Below, one piece after another: positions 25,307-35,600 of a DNA stretch of 64,000 bases (position 1 is its first letter; each line of letters opens with the position of its first letter). Under the pieces are notes generated by a model. That model made no database searches and had not been told where the DNA came from. It saw only the letters and a program-made list of their open reading frames with translations. Source of the stretch: Saxidomus purpurata. Lineage: Eukaryota; Mollusca; Bivalvia; Venerida; Veneridae. The translations under genes were made by a program, and so were the position numbers. Location of the stretch: contig JAFMSR010000002.1 of NCBI GenBank assembly GCA_022818135.1, positions 52,781,342-52,845,341 of the forward strand. Direction: 5' to 3'.

Positions 25307-25559
25307 ATATGGTTTATTGCATTAAACATTACACAATTTTAATAGCAACAACAATATAAGACAAGTACAAAGCTTTTCGGGAAGGCTTGGTCATTAACAT
25401 TTTCAAGATGAATAAAATGTTATAAGTTTTAGTTTCTTATTTTGTTTCCATGGTAAAGAAATTTGGACAAATTGGTTAATACAGTTTTAGATTTTTTTTT
25501 ATAAAAGATTCGAAATTTTTTTGTAAAGTTGGCCACGTATTATAATATTTCTTAAAATA

Positions 25560-25594
25560 GTTCTGTTCTGTTCTGTTCTGTTCTGTTCTGTTCT
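25560..25594. repeat. (GTTCT)n microsatellite
   Basis: Six to seven head-to-tail copies of 'gttct' lie within AT-rich DNA upstream of the HES gene. Confidence 0.9.
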
Positions 25595-25671
25595 TAAAAT
25601 ATTTCTGTCTAAGATTTTAAAGATCTAAAACAGGCTTAATAATTGTTTTGTCATCATCCAATTAAAGAAGA

Positions 25672-25970
25672 CACGAGTTAGATAATGACTCAATCAAAAA
25701 TAATTGACACGTAACTAATAAGTACTTATGACAATAATTAAGAAAATAATTAATTACTTACTGAGCCATGAAATTGTCACACTATAGGAAGTTTGTCACA
25801 TGTTTTGAACCTTCTACAATTTGCTATCGGTTTGTTAAACTGAGTGATAAATTGTAGCACTAATTAAGGACATCCTTGATTAATTTAGAGCACACGTATA
25901 AACTATGACACGTGTTGAAACTAAAGGCACGAGTATAAATACTGCAAAACTGAAATAAAATATCAAACCC
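25672..25970 (+). promoter_or_regulatory. Putative HES promoter: TATA box with CACGTG and CACGAG sites
   Basis: A TATAAAT box lies at 25934-25940, about 150 bp before the start codon, placing transcription start near 25965. Next to it are CACGAG at 25928-25933, abutting the TATA box, and CACGTG at 25909-25914. Another CACGAG is at 25672-25677. HES proteins bind N-boxes (CACNAG) and class C sites (CACGNG), so the layout fits negative autoregulation. I did not find a clear Su(H)/CSL site (GTGGGAA) in the 400 bp inspected. Site function is inference. Confidence 0.5.
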
Positions 25971-26086
25971 AGTTTTTCTGTTTGTGGCACACAGTCGAAA
26001 GAGACATTAAAGCAGTTTGGTATTAATACTTTCACCTAATAAATCTATATATACTTTACCTGCGGTATTGTCGTCTGCATAACACA

Positions 26087-26137
26087 ATGGTTGGAGCAAA
26101 AACAACAACAACCGATCAGATGTCATACATCAGAAAG
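26087..26137 (+). CDS. hes: HES gene, exon 1
   Basis: Seventeen codons from ATG 26087, ending before the donor gtaagt at 26138. The exon is too short to stand out as a frame by itself. The start is chosen because it lies in frame, follows the TATA box, and the reading ends 'SYIRK', which splices into the basic region. Confidence 0.88.
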
Positions 26138-28029
26138 GTAAGTCAAACAATTCGAAAAATGATTTGACAATTTATATGGCAACAATGAAATTATAAGTGG
26201 TCAAAAACAGATAAAATATCTCATGCTGTGTTTGCAGAAACATACTTGTCAGTTGTTTTTTTGTTGTTTTTTTTTTCGTTTTTATCCAAACTGATCACTT
26301 TCTAAAGATTAAGTTAAAAATTGATTAATAGAGTACCAGCTATCAAAATAATCGTTCACCTTCATGTACTGTTTGTACATTGGCGATTGAGAGCCATAAT
26401 CCCAACATACACAATGTATATTTTTACCTCCAAATAGATCTACTTTCTTACGATACCCACAATAACCATCTTTCTATATGAGGGAAAACAAACATTGTTC
26501 ATTTAGTTTTTTTATATATGATTTCTTCTACTTTTGTCTTGTTAGTTTTATGACAGGGGATGCATGTCAAACTTGAATTGATAACTATCATCTACCACCG
26601 TTACCGGCATTAACCGAAATCAGCCGAATGTCATTTCTCGTGTGACATACATCCTTACTGTGTTTTATGACATTGAAAACAGGTACTAAAATTACCTGGC
26701 ATTTTAGATGACCCTGACAAATAAATAACATACAGGTTCCTGTCTGAAGCAATTTGGTTAAAATTGTCGAAGGTTATTGCCCTTTTCCGTTACTCTTTAT
26801 CAAGTTAAAACATAGTTATTTCCCTTTAACAGATACGAAAGCCAATGGTCGAGAAGAAGAGACGAGAGAGAATGAACACCTGTATATCTCAACTCAAAAC
26901 ACTCATAGCAAAGACAATCGCACAAAATGTAAGTAAACTTTTTCCAAATTCCAAAAAAATAAAAAAGGATCAGATTGTATTGCACATAACTTGCGAACAA
27001 GCAAAGAACAGGTCACAGTATTAGATTTTGTTATCCATATTAAATTCACATTTATTGCAAAAGATATAGAATAACAGTTACATACCATCATATTTGCTTG
27101 AAAGTTAGTGTTAACGCGTTACATTTGTGGCTATCTTCGACCAAAGGGAATTGTAAAGATTCAACATTAGATTGTTTACTGAGACCACCTACACTATAAC
27201 GTCGTATGCAGTTCTATCCGAGAAATGTTCTTCACAATAACAAAAATCCTGAAATGTCCGAGTGAGCACACATCTTATAGAAGATTCATGAGACGGCCAT
27301 TAGATTACCTGGTGCTTTGAACGTATAGTGAAATTACAAATATACATTGTATATATTTTGTCTTTGCAGACTGTCCCTATGACACGTGTGGACAAGGCTG
27401 ACATTCTCGAGCTTACGGTGTACCATCTAACACAGCTCCAGCAGCAACAACAATCTGAAACATTGGCAAAAGAGGCTGCCGCGTACACCGCAGGATACTC
27501 AGCATGTGCACGAGAAGCTGTGAGATATACGTCAAATACCAAAATGACAAGCGCTGAAATCACGGGGTCTCTCAGCAACCATCTTCATACTACAATGTTA
27601 AAACAAAGTCACGTGACAGTGCAACAAAACGTTAATCATCCTTATCATGGAACCAGTTCCCGAAGGCAGATGGATCGCCTGTCTACACCACTAAGACCAT
27701 GTGACAGTTTTAGTTCAGTCTTACCGGAAATAAATCTCTCTGGCTACTCGCCGATCCAACATGGCGCCAACAACTTACCGGAACTTACGTCATCATTTGT
27801 ATATGCTAGTCTAAATTCTAGTTCTTCCGTGGATTTCTCGAGCTCGTATTCAAGCGCAAGTTATTCTTCAAGTAATTTAAGCTTATCTCTTGAAAATGAT
27901 ACTGATGAACTCAGAGAAGAGCAAGAGGTAGACCAAAGTAACAAATGCACGGACGTTGTCACTATTGGAGCGGGCAAGGAAAATGAAATCGGCCACGTGA
28001 TAAAAGTTGTCCCATGGAGACCTTTTTAG
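26087..28029 (+). CDS. hes: Hairy/E(spl) (HES) bHLH-Orange repressor, three-exon gene
   Basis: Joining 26087-26137, 26833-26928 and 27370-28029 gives a 268-residue protein with all introns in phase 0 and canonical GT-AG ends. Exon 1 encodes the N-terminus up to 'YIRK'. Exon 2 gives the basic region 'RKPMVEKKRRERMN', with the family-specific proline, and helix 1. Exon 3 gives helix 2 'DKADILELTVYHLTQL', a short polyglutamine, the Orange domain 'YTAGYSACAREAVRYTSN', Ser-rich linkers and a C-terminal WRPF. HES proteins are nuclear repressors acting downstream of Notch and recruit Groucho/TLE through a terminal WRPW; here the last residue is Phe. Introns fall at the positions usual for HES genes. 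Length is typical. Paralogue assignment within the family is not resolved. Confidence 0.93.
26833..26928 (+). CDS. hes: HES gene, exon 2 (basic region and helix 1)
   Basis: Thirty-two codons between acceptor 'ccctttaacag' and donor gtaagt. Encodes the proline-containing basic region with the E-K-K-R-R-E-R core that contacts DNA, then helix 1 'CISQLKTLIAKTIAQN'. Confidence 0.92.
27370..28029 (+). CDS. hes: HES gene, exon 3 (helix 2, Orange domain, WRPF)
   Basis: Starts after acceptor 'tgtctttgcag' and runs 219 codons to TAG. Helix 2 comes first, then a glutamine run, the Orange domain, a Ser/Leu-rich region (about 27790-27890) and an acidic segment. The terminal tetrapeptide is WRPF where WRPW is usual. 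Confidence 0.93.
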   Translation, partial: TVPMTRVDKADILELTVYHLTQLQQQQQSETLAKEAAAYTAGYSACAREAVRYTSNTKMTSAEITGSLSNHLHTTMLKQSHVTVQQNVNHPYHGTSSRRQMDRLSTPLRPCDSFSSVLPEINLSGYSPIQHGANNLPELTSSFVYASLNSSSSVDFSSSYSSASYSSSNLSLSLENDTDELREEQEVDQSNKCTDVVTIGAGKENEIGHVIKVVPWRPF

Positions 28030-28500
28030 CTTGGAGAAATGCAAAATATGCCACGTGTGTACGAAAGAAAAAACCGAGAACTAACGCTTTATGATATGTG
28101 CTATGTACTTATATTTCTGTCTTGTATGTAATTGTGAGTAGCATGAAATAGTGTATTCATGAAATTTCAGTGTAAATTTGTTAAGTACTGTATAGAATAA
28201 CGAATTAAAATGACCAATTCATGCAAGTGTTACTTTTCAATTCAGTTTATATCCTTTGCACAGCCGGCATATTTTGTTACACACTCGGCAGACATGAACA
28301 CTGTACATCACGTTATGCTACTTTCGGTTTACTGCGCGTGTTGTATACGTCAGCAAATAGATTGAGCTGTAACATGAAAGTAACATTTCCATTGGCCCAC
28401 CTACAGAGGTCAGAGGTTTTGTGTTTTTTTTGCTAACGAGAGGTCGATTTTAAGCGTTCTCATAAGATGTCAATATACCTAGGTTTGAGTACAACATGTC
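28030..28500. other. HES 3' flank up to the gap
   Basis: Unique AT-rich sequence containing the probable 3' UTR. I see no perfect AATAAA before the gap. No exon of the downstream polycystin gene is recognisable. Confidence 0.4.
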
Positions 28501-29000
28501 NNNNNNNNNNNNNNNNNNNNNNNNNNNNNNNNNNNNNNNNNNNNNNNNNNNNNNNNNNNNNNNNNNNNNNNNNNNNNNNNNNNNNNNNNNNNNNNNNNNN
28601 NNNNNNNNNNNNNNNNNNNNNNNNNNNNNNNNNNNNNNNNNNNNNNNNNNNNNNNNNNNNNNNNNNNNNNNNNNNNNNNNNNNNNNNNNNNNNNNNNNNN
28701 NNNNNNNNNNNNNNNNNNNNNNNNNNNNNNNNNNNNNNNNNNNNNNNNNNNNNNNNNNNNNNNNNNNNNNNNNNNNNNNNNNNNNNNNNNNNNNNNNNNN
28801 NNNNNNNNNNNNNNNNNNNNNNNNNNNNNNNNNNNNNNNNNNNNNNNNNNNNNNNNNNNNNNNNNNNNNNNNNNNNNNNNNNNNNNNNNNNNNNNNNNNN
28901 NNNNNNNNNNNNNNNNNNNNNNNNNNNNNNNNNNNNNNNNNNNNNNNNNNNNNNNNNNNNNNNNNNNNNNNNNNNNNNNNNNNNNNNNNNNNNNNNNNNN
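28501..29000. other. Assembly gap, exactly 500 N
   Basis: Placeholder gap of 500 N between the HES gene and the first visible polycystin exon. The missing 5' exons of the polycystin gene may lie in it, since its true length is not known. Confidence 0.98.
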
Positions 29001-29515
29001 TTAAAATAAAAAAGGAACAGACAGGTGGTGCGTTAGAAGTATATTCTTGAATTGTTCAGATATGAATTAGTTTCTATTTATGGTTTGGATTTTCATGTTT
29101 TTAGAAGTTCAAAATAATGTGTTTTGTCTATATCACAATCTTTGTGAATGCTAATATATGACTTGAAAGACTCCATGCCGTTGTATACCATAAAATATTC
29201 AAGGCGCTGAAATTAGCTTTGAGCCAATGGAAAACAGTCTATTTAATGATATGTGATAATTTCCTACATATGGCATCATAGTATGTGGTATGAAGTAGAA
29301 GAGAATATGTTGATTAAAGTTCACCTTTTGACTATTCCATTTATGAAATTTAATTATGTCAGGTTAGAAATGATTTAATATCTAATAAACACTGGTCTAG
29401 TGTTATTATCTAAACTTTACGTACCAGATCTCTAAAGCATGCTTTATTGGAAATTTAACAAGGTTTGAAAGAATTTATTATCATATTATATAACATTTTG
29501 TAACGATTCTTACAG

Positions 29516-29601
29516 TCTATGCAGGCTTTGGAACAGTTGCATCTCAGTTCAGTAGCAATATGGGCAGCAACACCTCCTCAAGGCCATATGCATTCGAACA
29601 G
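29516..29601 (+). CDS. Polycystin-1-like, visible exon 1
   Basis: Reads '(x)YAGFGTVASQFSSNMGS' to 'YAFEQ' before gtaaaa. It must end in phase 0 because the next exon opens only in that frame. The acceptor may be at 29514-29515 (exon start 29516) or 'gcag' at 29523-29524 (start 29525), both in the same phase. It needs at least one further upstream exon. Confidence 0.7.
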
Positions 29602-32600
29602 GTAAAAAGGCTTTCAATCAGTTGTCATTTAAAAACAGTAAAGTTTTAAACAAGTAGATAGGTAATCCAATGTACTCGGTAAGTTGTTATTTTGTTTTTG
29701 CACAGAAAAAATAAAAGCCACAAAGTTAACCAATCAATTTTATTACAAGCATATCCGCAATTATTGTATAGATTAGGTGAGAGCACATTGGAATAAATCA
29801 TTCAAATCAGACACTTGAATTCATTGGATGTTGACTTTGTGATTGCAACCCAACCATGCTGTCAAATGTTATGTTCTTTCTAAAAGGCATATAAATAAAA
29901 ATAAAATAGAAGTAAATCCGGAAATGGGTAATGCTGAAGTGAATGTCTATTTGGACCAGTGGCTTGTTTATAGATAACACAATAAACTGGACAGTGACTT
30001 ACACATCCTCTTCACCATTTACCCTAGATACATTGTATTGAGATAAGATTAAAGTGTAGACATAGACTACTGAATGTTATTAATTTGTACCTATACCAGG
30101 TAAATGATGACCCTGAAGCCTTGGAACAATTTGAGAACATTCGTAACGCAGCTGCTAATACAGTCCAACAACTTTCATTGGCTCTTACAAAGGCAACTGC
30201 GGAGTCTGCAGCCGAGACGAAGAGTCTGTCGAAGTCTGTGTCAGAGATCAGCAATGCCAAAGCATATTTGACTCGAGATACACAGGTATCTATATGAATT
30301 CAATATTTATAAATATTTGTAACACTGCCATCATGCAAGTAAGAAGTGGCCAGTTGCAATGAAACTTGGTGTGAAGGTAGCTTGCATGAAGAGGAAGCTT
30401 GGGATTGCATTTGGGGTCACTAGGGTCAAGGTCACTGTTTCTAAACATAGTAATTGCAGTGAAACTAATTGACCATAATTATGCACCGTTACGCAAAAGA
30501 TTTTCAACGTTAACCCTCTTTAGAGAGTTCCAAATTATCATGCATAGATTCTACCGGCTGAGTGAGCTTAATCACTTCTACATGGGAAAGTGCAATTTAT
30601 ACAGGGCCATCATGGTCTTCTTGTATGAATACTGGTATGTTGTGTTGCCAAAAATACTACGTGGTCATTTCATTTATTTCAATGCTGTTTGGTCAAATGC
30701 AACTTACAGGTAAATAAGATTTGAACAGCTTTTGAATATGTACAGTAGACTCTGTATATAACGACTCCGGATATAACGAAAATCCGGATATAAGGAACAC
30801 ATTTTTTCAGCCCCGAGTTTTTAATTATTTATTTTATATGAAAATGTTATGCGAATATAACAAACTCTGGATATAAGGAACACATTTAAAGGTCCCAAGG
30901 ATTTTGTTATAAACGGAGTTTACTGTAAGTGTAAAATATTTCTATTGTAAAGAAATTCAGAAGAAAATACTAGAACTACTTTTTGTTTTTCAAAGGGAAA
31001 ACTAACTGAACTTCTAGAGAGAGCACGTGACAATGTCTTAAACCACGCAGAAACAATGTCTGTAGAGGAAGTAATAGAGATCACTGAAAATACCATGGCT
31101 GCTTGTTCCAATATCGGAGAGGTATGTAACAGGGCAAACACTTTGACTTTACTTCCTTTACCTTAATTTTGCAAAGCCGTAACTATAAACATACTAAAAA
31201 TAGCTTCCGTCTCAAATGAAGTTCAATGTAGACCAAATGAGCTGTATTTGATAGTCATCGGATGAGTGATAAGAATATATGTTATAACAAGTTCAATCTC
31301 TGTTCCTGTGAATTTTTAAAACCTACAAAGTGCCAAATAAGACCCTATTTCCTTCATTCCATTATAGACGTTTGGATTGACATGTTGCCTTTGTCCATCT
31401 TGTTTTCTGTGTCTGTATGGTCTTTAATCAATATCTTATAGGAAGATTTGATTTCTGTGAGCTGTCTTGTGACAATAATACCTGTTTTACTGGCAAACCT
31501 ATTTCAAATTGATAGAAATGCTACTAATTTTACTGTTGAAATGGTTGTGACCAGTCGTGCGTGCTGTCATCACACGGCTGTAACGTTAAAATACATAAGA
31601 CTTGATTAGCAAATGACTTCGGTATTAGAAGGAATGTAACTTTATAGGGTTTGATATAACAGGAGTCTGCTGTTGGTAGTTGTTTTGTACTCGGTTATTT
31701 GCATTTTCATAAGTCTTTTCTACTGTCTGGCTATATATTCTTTAATTTCATAGAGCTTTAAAAAAATTGAGAAAATGGCATTGTCTTTCTGATATGAATA
31801 AGAACGTGATTCGTGATTAAAATCATATATAATTACCATTTTATTAATTGTATTATTTTTAGCTCACCTGGCTATGCCAGGTTGAGCTTTTCTAATTGAT
31901 GATTGTCCGGCGTCCGTCGTCAGTTAGCATTTTGATTCAAATGACATCTCCTCTGAAACCACTAGGCCAATGTTGATAATACTATGAAGGAATGTTCCTT
32001 GCATGAAGCTCTACCAAAGTTGTTCAAAGAATTCCATTCCAGGCAGAACTCTGGTAGCTATGGCAACAAATAGGAAAAACTTTAAAAATCTTCTTCTCTG
32101 AAACCACAAGGCCTAGAGCTTAGATATTTGGCATGTAGCATTGTCTAGTGGACCTCTACCAAAATTGCTCAAATTATGACCTCCGGGTCAAAATTGACCC
32201 CGCACGGGTGGTCACTTAGTTTTGCATAGGCTTTATATAGAAAAAACTTTAAAAATCTTCTTCTCTTAAACCACAAGACCTAGAGCTTAGATATTTGGCA
32301 TGTAGCATTGTCTAGAGGACCTCTACCAAGATTGTTCAAATTATGACCCCCTGGGTCAAAATTGACCCCCGGGTCAAAATTGACCCCGCGCAGGGGGTCA
32401 CTTAGTTTTGCATAGGCTTATATAGTAAAAACCTTTTCTCTGAAACCACAAGGCCTGGAGCTTAGATATTTGGCATGTAGCAATGCCTAGTAGATCTCTT
32501 CAAAGTGTGTTCAAATTATGCCCCTGGGGTCATAATTGACCTTGCCCAAGGAGGGGGGGTCACTTGTTTTACAAAGACGTATACAGGCAAGTGGACTTGT

Positions 32601-35600
32601 ATCAAGGTGAGCGATATAGGGCCATCTTGGCCCTCTTGTTTATTGAAACTGTATAATGTCATGCATTTCATATGCGGAAATGAACAGCTGTGTTAACTAA
32701 GTATTTTATTGTATTATTCAGAGTGCAGCCATCTCGGGAGACTATCCTATAACATCAGATCTGTATGAAATGGAAGATGAAATAGTGGAATATGACACTA
32801 ATCTTAATAGTGACCTTGAAGGTAATGTCATAGGGTACAGTCAGTTACGAAAACGGTAGTGTAGAGGTTAAGGTGTCGGCCGCTCATCCCGGAGGTTGCG
32901 GGTTCGAACCCCACCGGACACGACCGTACTTCTTCATATGACACCAGTACTGGTTTTTCCAGGAAGCGGACTCAAGAGTGACTTGAAAAGCTACAAGCTT
33001 TCTTATTAATCAAGCAAGCAAAAATAAATTACAATAAACTAAAATAATAAAAAAATTTAATGTGAATTCTTTCATTGAATAAAATACAGTGAGGAGTTTG
33101 CATACATAGTTATTAAATCACGAGTGCTTAGCGGTGGTGTAGAGGTTTAGGTGTCTGCCACTCATCCCGGAGGTTGCAGGTTCAAGCCCCACCAAGGTCA
33201 CGACCGTACCTCCTAAAAATGACACCAGTACTGGTTTTTCCAGGAAGTGGACTCGAGAGTGACTCGATAAGCTAAAAGCTTTCTTCACAATCGAGCTAAA
33301 ATAAATTAGTATAAACTAAACTAACTGAAGTCTGAAAAATATCCCAAACTTTATTCAATGCATAACATTATATAGTTTGGGATATTTGCATCAACTCTTC
33401 ATTTTAAAATATAATGTAACGATTATATACATAAAAGTTTACGATAAAAAGATAGTGTTCGTTCGGTAGAAATATCAAATGTGTTTACACAGTAAAAGTA
33501 AACTGTTCTGCTGCGTCACTGTCAAATTATCCTAAATATATCGTAACTTTCAATACAAATTAATGCAAAATTTGTTATGTTCATTTTTATTTGATCTACC
33601 TGTTCTATAATTTATACAAAATTGAAAAAGTGAGATGCAGTGAAGATCTAGGAATAAACATACTAGCACTTTTTTAACCTGAAATAAATAGATTTAATAA
33701 CCGAAGATGTATTTTATAACATTATGCCCACTAAAACAGTAACATTTGATATAATACTTATGTTGCGGACAATAATTATGTCCATTCTTCTATTCTGACA
33801 TGTGTATATTAGATACACAATAATTATTATCTGTAACAATAAAAATAGATTTTAGATGAAATTTAAATGTTTTGCTTTAATTAAAATAATGATGTGATAT
33901 AAAGACATTTGCCAATGTACATTATTTTAAAATGGTGGTATACCTTAATTGAGTTATTTTGTGCTATTTTCAGAAATTGCGGTGGTGACAGATGAGAAAG
34001 CCCAGTACAAAGCTGGCTTGCATGTCTATAACAAAGAAGAACAGAACAGTTTTGTAAGTGTGAATCATACGTGCTATTTTTATACCCCCGGCTGGTTGTT
34101 CAGGCGGTCTGTTGCATTTTCCTTGTCTGGAGCATAACTTGAAAACTACTGGTTGGAATTCAATACAACTTCATACAATGGTCAAGCACATTGAGAGGAA
34201 GTGCAATGCTTAAGAACCATAACTCCATCTTGACTAATTACAGAGTTATTGCCCTTTGTTACTTTTCCTTGTCCGGTGCATAACTTGAAAACTATTGGTT
34301 GGAATTCAATACAACTTCATACAATGGTCAAATACATTGAGAGGAAATGCAGTGCTCAGGAACTATAATTCCATCTTGACTTATTCCAGAGTTATTGCCC
34401 TTTGTTTCTTTTCCTTGTCTGAGCATAACTTGAAAACTGCTGGTTGGAATTCAATACAACTTCATACAATGGTCTAGCACAATGAGCAGAAGTGCAATGT
34501 ACATGAACCATAACTCCATCTTGACTAATCACAGAGTTATTGCCCTTTGTTTCTTTTCCTTGTCCGGAGCATAACTTGAAAACTACTGGTTGGAATTTGA
34601 TACACTTCGTACAATGTACAAGCAATATGAGAGGAAGTGCAGTGTACAAGAACTATAACTCTATCTTGACAAATTACAGAGTTATTGCCAAGAACAATAT
34701 CTCTATTTTAGTTGTTTTTTTGCAAAGTATTCTGTTACTACAAATTTCATCAGTTTATAATTGGCTTTGCAACATCTAGGTATTGGTAAAGTTATTATAA
34801 TTCTAAAAGGTGATTTCAGGGCTTTTATTGCTTAATCTTCTTTGTCTTTTATTCTTGAAAAATGTAAAATTTGAGAAGAAAAGTATGAGACGACAATTGC
34901 CAGCCATAAACCTATACATGTACTGAGAAAATTTAATTTTAATGAATTCATTCAAAATCAGTTCAAACTTCCAGATAAGCCTACCACAAGTCCTCACCTT
35001 TTTCACCTTGCCTCGAAAGTTTTGGTTTGCTTTCGTAAGCATCATAAGAGTTACATAGCCCTTTGAACAGTTTCTTCTTGTTATACCCCCGCACAACAAA
35101 GTTAAAAACACCTGTTAATGGGGTATACCAATTAAAACCCTCTCTGGCTGTCCGCCCGCCCTCGCCGCCCGCCGTTTTTTCTTGTCCCCCCAATAACTTA
35201 AGATTCCTTTGACCCACAGTCTTCATATTTGGCATGGAGGTTAGTCATGATTAGTAGAAGACCCCTATCCATTTTGAGGTCACCAGGTCAAAGGTCAAGG
35301 TCACAGGGGCCTTGACTTCAAAAAGCTTGTCCGCCCAATAACTTAAAAAACCTTTGACCCACAGTCTTCATATTTGACATGGAGGTTAGTCATGACTAGT
35401 AGATGACCCCTATTGATTTTTAGGTCACCGGGTCAAAGGTCAAGGTCACAGGGGCCTTGACTTCAAAAAGCTTGTCCGCCCAATAACTTAAGATTCCTTT
35501 GACCCACAGTCTTCATATTTGGCATGGAGGTTAGTCATGACTATTAGATGACCTCTATTGATTTTGAGGTCACTGGGTCAAAGGTCAAGGTCACAGGGGC

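Noticed and set aside
30399..30713. 104-codon plus-strand frame in the polycystin intron
   Set aside because: Begins inside an AGGTCA repeat copy, no family resemblance, and its phase does not fit exons 2 or 3.
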